Assembly: GCA_020881915.1 (NCBI GenBank)
Contig: JAJFPB010000006.1
Location: 3,224,001 to 3,288,000, forward strand
DNA from: Paramyrothecium sp. XJ0827
Lineage: Eukaryota; Ascomycota; Sordariomycetes; Hypocreales; Stachybotryaceae
Reading direction: 5' to 3'
Length of the DNA stretch: 64,000 nucleotides
Part shown: piece after piece, positions 1 to 12,000 of the stretch
How the letters are laid out: every line of letters begins with the position of its first letter
Numbering within the stretch: position 1 is the first letter of the stretch
The notes under the pieces: model-generated
The model's database searches: none
Seen by the model: only the letters and a program-made list of their open reading frames with translations
Told to the model about the DNA's origin: nothing
Program-made: the position numbers and the translations under genes

Positions 1-1159
1 AACGTCCGCTAACTTGCAGGCAGACTAACCAAGTCACCTTGGGCACCGGCATCCGTCGCAGTCCGCCATTCTAATGGGCGCCGCATTAATCCCCCGGCAT
101 CTGTCTCGACCACTCTCTACTCAAGCAATGTCTGTCAATTCCTCACATTGGCCATTTCGAGGCATTTAACCTCCGGTAGGGTCGATTAGGTCCGGCTTAC
201 AGTGCGGTTGTGCCCCCACAGTCAGCACGCAGCGAGATATGTCGCCACTTTTTCTCCGAAGACTCAACCATTGCCTTCAACAGACCCGGCTCTTTGGGAT
301 GCTAGCGGTGGGACCTCCTGGGTCTTTCCAGTTGCCTTTGGAATCTCGATTTCCCTATGAAGCGCTTGTTGCCGGCTCTAAGGCTGTGCCGCGTGTCAAG
401 GACCCAGCAACATTCCGGCTTGACCCGCGCTGGGTCAGCTCACTTTATGTCACCGCAACGGATGATGTCAATGCAGAACCTGGATACGAAGACTTCAGCC
501 TTCAATCCAAGTTCGACATCTCCGTGTCTCCGACTGAGCTCAACCCATGGCAGTGACTTCAGACTCGGCACTGATTCCCAAGTAACTCGCACGAGACGGA
601 CGGACAGCGCCCGATTGCAAATGCCCATAGGCTTGAGCGCCACGGAGGGTACACACTACTGTGCATCGAGTTTTTTTTAGCCCACAAACGGTCTGTAAGG
701 GACCAGTTGGCGCCAATCAGCGGCAACACCATAACCATATCAATGTAGAAAGGCGGATCGCATCCGTCTCAGATCCGCGGAGATGCACTGAAAGCAACAT
801 CAAAACACGTCCTCTGATCCGGCCACTTCTCCCACCGGTTTCTCTGATGAGATGACTAAAATTCCCGGCTTTTTACGCTTTGCAGCGTCTGGGTCTTCTC
901 TTCGGAGTCGAGGGAGTTCCGGCCACTGGGCTTGGAAATGACACGATCCTCGTTGGACGACTCGCACGGCTCGCCGAGCGGAAATCTTCGAACTGGAGAC
1001 ACAATATGGAAACATATAAAGGCCCGCCCACTCACTTCGAGGCTCGGTGTATGAAGCTCCAGAGCGTTCACATCCAAGACACAGACACATCATTCTGCAA
1101 CAGCCAACCTAACAGACCCGTTAGGTTCTCAAACACAGAGCATTCAAGACCTTGCAGCC
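1..1159. other. Upstream/intergenic region of the flavohemoglobin gene
   Basis: No gene is supported here. Open frames up to about 107 codons exist on both strands, but they overlap each other and show no recognisable domain. The right end carries the TATA-like element and the presumed leader of the flavohemoglobin gene. Confidence 0.5.
1015..1020 (+). promoter_or_regulatory. TATA box of the flavohemoglobin gene
   Basis: A TATAAA sits 140 nt upstream of the ATG at 1160, a normal distance for a fungal promoter plus a 5' leader of roughly 100 nt. It is the only good TATA match close to the start. Confidence 0.55.
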
Positions 1160-2422
1160 ATGGCTCTCACTTCTGAGCAGATTCAATTGGTCAAGGCCAC
1201 TGTTCCCATTTTGAAGGAGCATGGCAAGACCATCACTACCGTCTTCTATCGCAATATGCTGATTGCGCATCCCGAGCTCAAGAACTACTTCAACCTGCGT
1301 AGTCAGAAGACAGGCGAGCAACCAGCCGCCTTGGCCAACTCGGTCCTCGCCTACGCCACCTATATCGACGATCTGGGCAAGCTCACCGGTGCCGTTGAGC
1401 ACATTGCTCAGAAGCACGTTTCTCTCTTCATCAAGCCTGAGCAGTATGACATCGTCGGCGAGCATCTCGTCGGCGCCTTCGCCGAGGTGCTTGGCGCGGG
1501 TCTAACTGAAGAGGTTCGTGACGCATGGATCGCCGCCTACGGCCAGCTTGCCCAGATCTTCATCCAGCGTGAGGATACACTGTACAAGGAAGCCGGCGAG
1601 TGGCAGGGATGGCGCAAGTTCGTGGTCGCCAAAAAGGAGCCTGAGACGGACACCATCACGAGTTTCTTTCTTAAGCCCAAGGACGGCCAGCCACTGCCGC
1701 AGTACCGCCCCGGCCAGTACGTGAGCCTGCAGATTCCGCTGCCTGAGATTGACGAGCTCAACCAGAGCAGGCAGTTCAGTTTGAGTGAGGCACCGCAGGA
1801 GAACATGGAATACTACCGCATCAGTGTCAAGAGGGAGTACACGGAGGACAACTACTCCCTGGAGGACCTCAAGAGCGGCAATGTTCCCGGGGTTATTTCC
1901 AACAAGCTACACAAGCTTTACAATGTTGGTGATGAGGTTGACCTGAGTCCACCTCGAGGCGACTTCTTCTTCGATGCCACAAAGGCGCGCAACGATGCCC
2001 CAGTTGTTCTCTTGTCCGCGGGAGTTGGCGCAACCCCAGTAATGTCGATCCTCCAGGCTGTTCTGGCCTCGCCGGCGTCCGCACGCCCTATCACCTGGGC
2101 CCACGCCGCTAGGAATTATACCGGCGTTTGCTACGGAAAGTACGTCAAGGAGGTCGCCGCAAAGAACAACAACCTGACGACTCGCATCTTCCTCAAGAAC
2201 ATTGCCGAGGCCGACAAGCTCGGCGAGGACTACCACTACCAGGGACGTCTTAGCCTCGACAGCCTCGAGGAGGACAAGACACTGCATCTTGACCACGCTT
2301 CAACTCAGTACTTTATTTGCGGGCCCGAGGACTGGATGATCCAGACGAGGGCTTGGCTCGAAGGCAAGGGAGTTACCAGGGACAGAATTCACATTGAGCT
2401 GTTCCGAACGGGTGATTTGTAA
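1160..2422 (+). CDS. fhb: Flavohemoglobin (nitric oxide dioxygenase)
   Basis: Intronless 420-aa protein of full family length (YHB1/Hmp type). It oxidises nitric oxide to nitrate with O2 and NAD(P)H, using haem and FAD, in the cytosol or mitochondria. The globin domain spans about 1-145, with the distal pair Tyr30 and Gln54 and proximal His86 (AQKHVSLF). The FAD-binding domain (about 150-265) carries SRQFSLSEAP at 203-212; most homologues have Tyr where this protein has Phe206. The NAD-binding domain (about 270-420) carries AGVGATP (287-293) and CGPEDWM (387-393). The ATG matches the start of the globin fold and no upstream extension is needed. An AATAAA follows at 2525. In fungi this family is generally induced by NO or nitrosative stress; no regulatory site for that was identified. 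The function call is firm. Confidence 0.96.
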   Translation: MALTSEQIQLVKATVPILKEHGKTITTVFYRNMLIAHPELKNYFNLRSQKTGEQPAALANSVLAYATYIDDLGKLTGAVEHIAQKHVSLFIKPEQYDIVGEHLVGAFAEVLGAGLTEEVRDAWIAAYGQLAQIFIQREDTLYKEAGEWQGWRKFVVAKKEPETDTITSFFLKPKDGQPLPQYRPGQYVSLQIPLPEIDELNQSRQFSLSEAPQENMEYYRISVKREYTEDNYSLEDLKSGNVPGVISNKLHKLYNVGDEVDLSPPRGDFFFDATKARNDAPVVLLSAGVGATPVMSILQAVLASPASARPITWAHAARNYTGVCYGKYVKEVAAKNNNLTTRIFLKNIAEADKLGEDYHYQGRLSLDSLEEDKTLHLDHASTQYFICGPEDWMIQTRAWLEGKGVTRDRIHIELFRTGDL

Positions 2423-5255
2423 TGATGTCTAAATTATGAGCGGGAGAAGGGAGTTTTGATGATTATTTTCATGTCTTGATGATACATCTGGTTCATATAT
2501 ACATAGAAATACCCATTCCACTTCAATAAATCGAATCCTTTCGTCTTTGCCCCTTCCGCCGGAAGTCCATCAGATACCAGATGTTGTGCGCTGAGTTTAC
2601 AGGCACAACTCTTCCCACACAAACCCAGCCCGCCATACTCGGCCAATGCAATTTGGTCTCGAACAACGCATACAGAGCCACGTAGTTCTAGCTATCCAGG
2701 ACACCTGGCCTCGTCCCATCATGAGGCAGGGCGAGCAAGACATTGCCTCACGTCCATTGCGTGCAAGCAGCACAAGCAGCATCAAGGGCAGTCATGAGAG
2801 CGGCAACGCAATGATACCAAAGGGTCATCTCTTCACCGCTTCCTGAGTTCCGGAGCCAAGATGCACGTCCTCCGGCACCGACACAGCACCGGCTGACGCC
2901 ACCATGCGGTCACGAACTGCGTTTCGCTTGCACAAGCGCCACCGAAAGACCACTTGCTGAAGGCCTATCGGTCCATATGCTGGTTGACCCTTCTTGCTGC
3001 AGGAGGCGATGATGCGGAAGGGCGCTGCGAGAAAAGGGATAGGGTCACTTTGTCCGTTCGATACAGCCTCATTTCTGCGCTTTCGAGACCTGCGTCATTG
3101 TATCACTATCGAGGCGGGCCGCTCCACGGTCGTATCTGTTCTAGATCTCCCAGTTGCACAAGATGATGAGTGCTTGTGTGCAAGTTCAGTTGAATTCGCA
3201 TAAACATGAGGAGCGGCAGATATGGATCTTGCCTGCTTGGTCTGTGTGCTCAAGTCTTCTGTTCTTGTCAACCGGCTCGACGTACGCAACTTGTGAACCT
3301 GTCTAGGTACGCCTTGTAGCCTAAGTCATACTGACTGCTTTTACGCATCACCTTGCACCTTGCTCTCGGCATCCATTTTTCATCCCTTTCAAAGGTCTCG
3401 GTATTATACCTCTCGCTCGTGCGCGAGTAGCCGAGACTTGCCTCGAAGAGTCGCACGAGGAGGGGTCCATGTGCACCCTCGCATCCCAACAATTTGCGAG
3501 GGCAACATGATCGTGGGGAAGTGGAGATGCGATCGCTCCTCGTGGTTGCGGCATCGTGGATTGTCTAAGATCTGAAACCCTTGCTGCGTAGCCGAGGACC
3601 CTGGAACGATGGCTGTGGTTTTCTAGGGGACAGGCGACTGTAGTTGTGGAGATATGGAATTAGGGTCTTGTCTGTGTGAATTGGAGCGCGAAGACTATTG
3701 CGAAGTTTGTTCATCTGGCTTTCCTTTGCATTATGGCTCTTGGATTCACCCAGTCACGACTGAGCAAGCCGGTTGTGTATGGTAACAGCTTCGGAGAAAC
3801 AGGATAAGCGAAAGGTCCCTCGCAAGTGAGAATGCCGTTGGAAGCAGCACCACCTAGAGCTGAGCCTGGTAACCTAGACCGATCCGCTTGCATCATCTGA
3901 CTAGCTTCATGTGCGTCATCCACGCTCGCGGTAAGCCCATGTTTATGTTTATGGCGCGATTCTACGACAGTCCCCTCGAGTGAGGCGACGAGGGTGCGGG
4001 TTTCGCATTGGCCTCTCCGCGCCCAAGAGGCAAGGCCTCTCCCGGGCATGCTTAAGGCCGATCGACTCTTCCAATTTGGGCAAACCTTCCTGGCCGACGC
4101 AGGGTTCATCGCAGTAAAGCCAGGTTGGTGCAACGCTCATCAGCCTTGAACTGCAGATATCCGCGGGCGGGCCCAATGGCGACGAGGGCGGACTCCAGGG
4201 AGATCTTCCTCGCAAAGTACTACAGCAGGGGTTTTGGGCGTCTGCTCTTAAAATCAAGGCGGACGCAACGATTGGCTCACAATACTTCAATTTGAACAAT
4301 GAATGGTAGAAAGGTGGAAAAAGGAGAGGAGGGCGGCGCTGCGGCCTCCACCTCCAGGTGCTTGACCGCTCGCATGAGGCCATCGCAAGCAGCGTCGTCG
4401 GAAGTGGCAGCAGGATCTGCAAGATCCGTGGCGCATGAAGGTGACATCGATCTGGGCTTGTGGACAGGAGGTAAGCCCTGCCCGTCGCGAAACGCCACCA
4501 TGCGACTTCTCTCTTCCTCTCTCTCTCTTTCTCATTGCCAGGACCCCTGGCCGGCAAAGCTACCCTCAGGGGGGCGGCTCAACCGCTCGGATTGGGAGGC
4601 GACATCCCGGCGGTCGGGTACGGGAGTCCCACGATGTGTGTTGTGGTGAGCGATCGGTGGTCTCGGGAAAGCGCCTGGTGGTTGCGTGCATGGCCGAAGA
4701 ACCCATGGGGGTGAGGCAGGGAGAGGTAGCGGGCGGCAACGGGGGCATGAGAAACGAATAGGCGCGGTTTCTGCTTCTCTGCAGGGGCGCTGGGCCATCC
4801 AATTGCTCTGCGGCCCAGGCAGATCCAACGAAACGGGTCTTCTCTACGCTGTATTACTCCAAGGGGCGATGCGCGCTCCTCGAGACATGTCTTTCGTACG
4901 CACCATGGGGCCGGGAACCACCACGTTTTTCTCCTATGTCGCATCCGCCGGAGGACAAGTTCATATTACTCAAGTGCGCCCTTGGGATTTATCCCAAAGA
5001 CGACTTGGATCCTCCGAACCGTCCTCCTGTCTTGTGCAATTCTTTCACCAAACCAAGGAGAGCCTGTCTCAAAGGTGCTCGGAAATCCCAAGGGGGCGAC
5101 GGCGACGGCAGTGCGATTCTCCTAGGTTATCACTTTACGCGCGGAGGCTATCACTTTTGAGGGTGTCGCCGATTCACTGGCAACGATCTTGTCGTCCCGT
5201 GTCAGGCCGACCGGCGTCCGGGGGGTGAGAAGAGTGCTGCCATATTCCCTCGTCG
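2423..5255. other. Intergenic region, no supported gene
   Basis: About 2.8 kb between two + strand genes. It holds the 3' end of the flavohemoglobin transcript (AATAAA at 2525) and, on the right, the promoter of the Zn2Cys6 regulator. Open frames of 140-202 codons (for example 3949-4557 minus and 4686-5228 plus) have no ATG at their head or no domain, and are rich in Arg, Pro and Ser, as expected of non-coding GC-rich DNA. Confidence 0.45.
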
Positions 5256-6864
5256 ATGGTGGAGAGCATGGCAGACAGTCTCATTCGAAAGGCCTGCGAC
5301 CGATGCCACGGCCAGAAACTGAGCTGCAAGCGCGCCGGCGATGAGCCCTGCGAGCGCTGTGTCCGGCTCAAGACCGAGTGCAAGTCCAGTCCTTCGCTCA
5401 GATACAAGAAGCAGCAGCAGCAACAACAACAACAATTGCAACAACAATTGCAACAGCAGCAGCAACAAGGTCAGAACAAGAGTCGAAGTCAGGACCAAAA
5501 CCAGCAGGGTCAGCCGCAGCAGCTCCCAAGCGCCGAAGGCAAGGGTGGAAACCGCTCTCCGAAGCGACGAAGAACAGCAGAGATGAATCTTGTCCGACCC
5601 GAGGCGGGTACGTGCCCACCCCTCCCCCCTTCAGACTAAGAGACTTTCGTGTCTTGAGCGTACTTGATTCACCGATTCGCCCCCCCTTTCCCGAGGGCCG
5701 CCTCTGACACCGTTCGCAGTAGATCCCCAGGCTGGCGAGATGACGGCTCATCCTCACTCCCTTGTTACACAAGACCCGGTGCTGGGCCTTGCTGACTTCA
5801 ACTTCAACATGGACCATCACCCTGTTTTCTTCGCGCCGGGGCAGGCCGAGTATTTATATCAGCCTCTGGTCCCAGGGAGGCCCGATGACTTCCATCCTCA
5901 TCCCCATGGCGCTCTGAGCAACAACCCATGGGACCAGAGGTTGACGCCGGCTTCCACGAGCTTTCAAGAACTCGCCCAGCTATCCTTCTCACACATTGAC
6001 CCAAGCCCGATACCCATCCAGGGTGCCGTCCAAGTGACGCAACCTGTGAGGACCTGCGTGCCTTCACAACACCGTAGGCCCGCGCACCGCGAAGCATCCG
6101 CGGCCAGGCCTCGTCCGAAGCAGATAGCACTAAGGCAGCATCCAGGCCAATCGGCACAGGACAGGGTCGCATCCCCAGTCAATTGGATGTCGCGCTTCAC
6201 AGAGGTTCACACGCGTCTCCAGGAGCTTTCAGCTGCGCTGCCGGCTCCAGAGACGGCGCCAGCAAGTCCGGTCCTCGGTCGCCCCAGCGATGAGAGGTTC
6301 CGTCGGTTCGGGTTCCCAGTCGACGAGGTGTTCAGGCTCACCGGCAACGTGGCTGATGTGCTCGACGCATTGTCGACGGGCCGGAGCCCCAACGAAGGCA
6401 CGCCACGGGTCAGCCTCTCCGACCCCGGCAACTGCCTTTTCGTGATAGCTCTGTACGTGAGGCTTCTCGACGTGTTCCAAAAGATCTTTAGCCTCGTGCG
6501 CAGGGAGCTGTCGCACGCCGACTCGCACGTCGAGTTCCAGTACTGGAAGTTGCCCGACGTGAGCATCGGCTCCATCGAGGTGGACTCGTCGCCGCGGTTC
6601 CAGATGGCGCTGACGGTGCAGGTGGCTCAGCAGTTCCTAACGCGTCTGCGGAAGTCGACGGCCGCCTTGTCCATCAAGCAAGCGGAAAACGGACAGCCGC
6701 TGTTCCCGGACAATGCGTCCATCTTTGCGGGTACCGTCGAGGATACGCTGGCCGCCGTGCAAGCGAAGGAGGCTTCATTGGCTGATTACCTGGCGGGGCT
6801 CCGGGGGGAACTAGAGGCCTTTAAGGATGCAGCGGAGTATGAGGAGGAGGATGCCGACGAGTGA
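5256..6864 (+). CDS. Zn2Cys6 (C6 fungal-type) transcription factor
   Basis: Two exons, 5256-5607 and 5720-6864, joined across a 112-nt intron (donor GTACGT, acceptor TTCGCAG). Phases close and give 498 aa. The binuclear zinc cluster lies at residues 14-42 with spacing C-X2-C-X6-C-X7-C-X2-C-X6-C and the GAL4-class signature ACDRCHGQKLSC. A basic and Gln-rich stretch follows (CAG/CAA runs near 5410-5466), then a basic patch (SPKRRR) just before the intron. The C-terminal half resembles the AflR-type regulatory region of pathway regulators and ends in an acidic tail (EEEDADE). Met5 is an alternative start. It probably binds CGG-type sites in the nucleus. The CE16 acetylesterase starts 657 bp downstream on the same strand, so a local regulatory link is possible but unproven. 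Its target pathway is unknown. Confidence 0.88.
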
Positions 6865-7521
6865 ATTTGATCTAGTTGCATCGAGTGTGGAGAGGGGATA
6901 ACTATGTGGTTCGTTGCCAAGTGGGGAGAGACTGAAAGTGTTCTAAGACAACCCCAAACAGGAAAGATTGGTATAAGTTTGGGTATTGAGAGCTTTTACG
7001 AATTGACAACATTTCAATCTTATGTGATTCGTCCAGAACTTTACAAAATGACTAAAAAGAAAAGAAGACGATAAGAAGAAGAAAAAAAGAAAAGAAAAAA
7101 GCTCTTGACAGAACATGCGATTGCGAGACCTGCATCGATCGCTCAGGAATGAGGGGGCCCCGGACGATGCAGGGTAGCATCTGGCAGCCGGGCCTTGACT
7201 CGTTCTGGACATCGCATCTCGAAGCTCCGCCTGCATCTGCGCGAATCTGCACCAAATCTCCAAAACGGGCCTCCATTCCCATCTGAACCCTCGATCGCCT
7301 CATGCGCGTCATATAATCCACCAATTGGGCGGTGGGCCGAGTTGGGGAACGCTCGGTGAAAGGGAAGCAAGCCGCTCTTCGCGGCCACGGAGGGAAACAT
7401 CGTCAAAACGTATAAAGACGATGCCGCGTGCCGCAGGTGAGTTCCTTAGTCGCCGCCAATCTTTCCCTGAAGCGTGTGTGTGTCGCTCTCTCCTCTGACC
7501 CAACAGCCCAGGTCGACCAAG
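6865..7521. other. Intergenic region and CE16 promoter
   Basis: Holds the regulator's 3' end, a purine-rich tract around 7050-7100 (mixed GAA/AAAG runs) and the promoter of the acetylesterase. Frames running opposite to the downstream gene, such as 7309-7929 minus, are shadows of its Ser/Thr/Pro repeat. Confidence 0.5.
7411..7416 (+). promoter_or_regulatory. TATA box of the CE16 acetylesterase gene
   Basis: TATAAA located 111 nt upstream of the ATG at 7522, consistent with a short leader. Confidence 0.6.
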
Positions 7522-9010
7522 ATGGTCCACGTTGCAGCACCCGTGATTCTGGCTCTGGCGGCCGTCGCCAACGCCCAGGCGAACCTCTGGGGCCAGTGTG
7601 GTGGCCAAGGATACACGGGCCCGACTGTGTGCGTCGCCGGTGCCTCTTGCACCAGCTACAACCCTTGGTATTGTGAGTCGTTGCCGGATCGAATTGAGAG
7701 ATGAACAGCGGCTAACGGGGAGACAAGACCAATGTGTGCCGGCCACAGGCCAGGCCAGCTCGACGATCCCGCCAGCCACTTCTACGTCGAAGCCTCCCAC
7801 TTCTACGTCGAAGCCTCCCACTTCTACTTCGACCTCAAAGCCCCCATCCTCCACGTCTAAGCCGCCGAGCTCCACGTCCAAGCCGCCAAGCTCCACGTCC
7901 AAGCCGCCCTCTTCCACATCCTCCAGCACCTCAAAGCCGCCAACGTCTACCGAGGATGAGTGCTCCGGTATCCCTCCGGTTCAGACTGGCCAGGCGGGCG
8001 TAAAATACTTCCTTAGCTTGTAGGGCAGCCATGAATACAATACTTGTTGGATATTGGGCTTAATACATCTGCAGCGGTGACTCGTACTCCCAGACCGGCT
8101 TCGACATCAATGGCCAGAAACCCTCTGCGGCGAACCCCCTTGGCAACCCGCCCCTGCCTGGATGGACCGCCTCCGGTGGTCTGGACTGGCCCGGCTACCT
8201 CGTTACCCAGTTCAACAGCTCCCTAACGCTGTCCTACAACTTTGCCTACGGCGGTGCGACTGTCGACGCCAGCCTCGTCCCTCCGTACGCGCCCACCGTG
8301 CTTAGTCTCATTGACCAGGTCAAGATCTTCAGTGATAATCTCGCCAGCAAGCCCTCGTATGCTCCGTGGACCGAGAAGAACACCCTTGTTGGCGTGTGGA
8401 TGGGCGTCAACGACGTCGGCAACAGCTTCTGGCAGGACAACCAGCCAGCCAGGCAAGGCGCAATCCTTGATGCCTACTTCAAGCAGATCAAGATTATTTA
8501 CGATGCTGGAGTCCGCCAGTTCGTGCTGCTGACCGTGCCACGTGAGTAAACCCAAGTAAACAGCACGAGGTCGGTGCCAGGTTGCTAACATAAAGCAGCA
8601 ACGGACAAGTCACCACTGATGGCGTCAGGCCAGACTCCCGAGGGTCTGAAGCAGCTTCAAAGTGGCATCAGCTCCTGGAACCAGATCCTGGCCAGCAAGC
8701 TTGCGACCTTCCGCGCGGCCAACAGCGGCACGGATATCAAGGTTGTGGACACGGCCCTGGCATTCAATGCCGCCATCAATAACCCCCAGCAATACGGTGC
8801 GCCCAACGCTTCATGCTTCAACGCCGATGGTGTCTCCTGCGTAAGTGTGGCCCCGTGCCTACACCGAGGCTGTTCATGATGAGACTAACATTATCTTAGC
8901 TCTGGTTCAACGATTACCATCCCGCTACTGCGATCCAGAGGCTGGTTGCTTCCCAGGTTGCTGCAGCTTGGAGTAGCTTCTTCAAGTGCACCAACAGCGT
9001 CTTCTGCTAA
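7522..9010 (+). CDS. Secreted CE16 acetylesterase with N-terminal CBM1
   Basis: Five exons (7522-7672, 7728-8019, 8075-8541, 8599-8840, 8900-9010) with 55-59-nt introns; all phases close to give 420 aa. An upstream in-frame Met at 7474 would put 16 residues before the signal peptide, so 7522 is preferred. Order: signal peptide (about 1-18), CBM1 cellulose-binding module (about 20-55, [13 protein letters not shown] to NPWYYQC), a Ser/Thr/Pro-Lys linker of repeated STSKPP units (60-126), then the SGNH esterase domain. The catalytic Ser151 is in FGDSYSQTG, a conserved block at AYGGATVD (206-213), the oxyanion Asn in GVND (258-261), and the Asp-His pair in DYHP (D389, H391). CE16 enzymes remove acetyl groups from xylo-oligosaccharides outside the cell. 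The N-terminal CBM1 would hold it on cellulose. It would cooperate with the GH10 xylanase at 43.8 kb. Confidence 0.93.
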
Positions 9011-12000
9011 CTGCCGAGTTCGCGCGCGCACGAGACGCTACTGCAGTCGTGTGGTTTTCGCAATGTACATTTGTTCAGTTTTCTGGGACGGTGGAGATGG
9101 TTAGTGCAGCCGCACATCCACGCCAACACTTTGTTCTGGCTCGAAGTGCATGGCAGAGGGCAAGGGCACGTAGATGAAGCCCGATGCCCTTATACCAAAA
9201 GCATCATAGTGTGTCCCAATGTCATTTAAGAGAGCTCAGCTTCATATGGCCGGATATGGCCGTAACTAGAGAGGTGGTGTGCACCGGCCATGGTGTCTCG
9301 TTCTGAATGCTACCCTTGCCTGTTGTCACAGCGTGAACCAGCCTCTCGGTCAAATTGCGAGCTTTCAGGGTTTCAGGTAGGACCTTTCGACTCGGATACT
9401 CGCCGTGCTTTGCTTACGGTTGTATGTGCCGGGTCGCTCGGACCATGCGAGAAAATTTCTTCTCTAATATTTTTGGATAAAGTCTTGGCTTGGCGACTCC
9501 GGAGATATGGTTCTCTAGATGAAGAATCTCGTAAGATCCCCACCGATACACTCGCGTCAGTGCTATGGAGCCCATGGGCCCCTGAATCGAAGGCGCAGGG
9601 TATCGTCGAAGACCAGTAGAATGTTCTTCGTGCCCAACCCCAGCGCGGTGGATGAAGCTAGGCAGTGACAGAATTTTCCACCCAAATCAAAAGCTGCCTG
9701 GGATAATCGACCAATCCTTTGACAAATCTCGCTCAAGCCTGGGGGTCACCACGTGCTTCCTTGGAAAACCCGCTGGCTTTGCATTGACCCTGGCGGCCGG
9801 GGCTTAAACCATATTGAGGAAGGGCAACACAGCACTTGTTGGAGATACGAATGAGCTAGGATGCTGAATCATTCAATTTCTGAATCCTACCAGCTCGATA
9901 GGTCTCCGCTGCTGAGGAAAGAGGAAACAAGTGGAGTTTGCAGCAAGGTGGAAACTTCAACTCCAGTGATAATTTAGAAAGCGGTGTATTGCTTGGGCAC
10001 AGTAAGTCGGGCAAGCCATGTTGATCGTCACATGAGCACCATTAGCATGCACGCCAGATGAAGCAGTGCGTGCCATCCAGCAAGGGCCAGCCGCCGCATT
10101 GGCCGCTGGCTAACCAAGCACCTGGGAGCCCACGTTTTCCACCTTTGTTTTTTCTTAGCGAGCTGCAGCCAGGTCGGTTTTGCATCATTGGTCGAAGCTT
10201 GGGGTTGGGATGTAGTAATTGATCGGCAGTGACAGAAGGATCGTTGCAGAAAGCATGATGATGTAGCCACGAGCATCAACGCATTGGTTTAAAGGATTAT
10301 GCATGGCGATGAAACGACGCGATGGGGTTGAGGGAGTCGTATGAGGATCAAATGACGCCCTGACTATCACTGCTCCACGGTTGTTGCTTGCCGGGTGGGA
10401 AGCACGAGCTTGGTGGTACGCTGATACTGCCACCCTGGCCGGCGTCTGTTATCGGTGTGTCCCACACGGCAATGACGCATCACGGGCAGCACTTGCCGAA
10501 CTCGGTCATTCTACCATAGTATGTGCCAGATTTCAAACAGGTGACTGGGTCGAGGAGATCGAGAAGATCGTCGAGGGCCACGCGAAAGGACCCTTTGTGA
10601 GGCAGCCACCTCGCGTGCTTGCTCTCTAGTCATTGACATGGCCCTCGAGCCTAACGAGACCGGTCAAGAACTCAAGATGTTCAATCGACGCCCGGTCTGC
10701 AAGGGTGTCATGTTTCAAGAGCCACCGTCCAAGGGATGTCCGCCCACTGCCTCCTCGTTTACGGGACGAGCCACCGTGCATTAACTTGAGCCTATCCGTG
10801 GGCGATGGAGAGAGCCGGCGCCAACGACTAGCGTGCGCTCATCCCGTGGCCTGGACTTATTACTGAGAAACAACTGGGGGCGAGAAGGGGCCATGTGCAC
10901 ATGGAAACGCATAAATCAGCACCAAAAACGTCCCGGCCCGAGGGGGCACGGCGTCGAGGATGGGGCATAACCGAGATGCTGGGTTTTCGGCTTAGCTAGA
11001 GTTGTGCAAAAAGGATGCTGATCGCTACGCTAAAAGCCAGGTAGTGCGGCAGGACAAAAGACAGCCAAGCAATGCCCCTAGATTGTTGATATCCGGGCAG
11101 CTCCGCTATGACGATCTCAATGCTATTTTGTGCGAAGTTGTGCAAGAACAGCTCGATATACATCTTCTCGCCTCGTACACAAGGCTTGTACTGGGCATGG
11201 GCTTTCAGACCGGATGTGCCGGGATTCAACTAGAGATTTAGGTTCTCATTAGCAAAGTGAGGAAATCCAGTCCACCGGAACAAGAGCAAGGCATCCATGC
11301 TAGGCTGAAGAACCTTTGAAGTGGGGTGTGTTACTTTGGAGCTGGTCAACAACTGACCCTTGTGAGATGGCAAGATGGGCTCGTTTGATGTTCTCGAAGC
11401 TCGCTTGTAAGACGTGCCCACCTGTGCGCCCCGCCGGTGTCAAATGAGCCATTTTCGGACGAGGGACCGTCGCCGCAATAAGCTCCCGAGAAGTTCTGAT
11501 TCTCCCTAATCTTGTTCGAGGAGGTCGAATGAGGGCTCGGGTCTTTTTTTGTTGTCTTTCGTCCTCGGGTCAATCTAGAGCAGTGAACAAGCCGTAACCA
11601 GGTCCTCGATAGTTCCTGATCGTTCCATTGATTGTGCCTGGAGATGAAGAATCCTGCATAGGCAACAGAATTTTGATCCCAGGGCCCCTGGGCCGCTCCA
11701 CCTTGCTCCGAGCCAGTGTCCCGGGGAAGCACCAAAGATGTTTCTGGGACTGCAGTGATTGGGTCATTCGCGCTGCCAAGCTCCGGCTTGCGTCGACCCA
11801 TTATGGTTTCACCGCACGCATGGTTTCGGCCATTGGAGAAGGCAATAGTTGATCCCAGCAGAGCATCATGTGGCAACTGAGCCTAGTCTGTGCCGTTATT
11901 CGAAGCGAATCGTTAGGGCTTCGCTTCGCCAAGTTTGCTGACAGTCCCGTTGGTTTCTGGAGGGCTGACCAGAGGGTTACCCCCACCAGGCAAAAGACGG

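Noticed and set aside
3949..4557. 202-codon minus frame
   Set aside because: Begins with TTG, Arg/Pro-rich, no domain; overlaps several other frames.
4686..5228. 180-codon plus frame just upstream of the Zn2Cys6 regulator
   Set aside because: No domain, compositionally like random GC-rich DNA, and lies where the promoter is expected.
9290..9619. 109-codon plus frame with ATG downstream of CE16
   Set aside because: No signal peptide, domain or homologous pattern, and most likely 3' flanking sequence.
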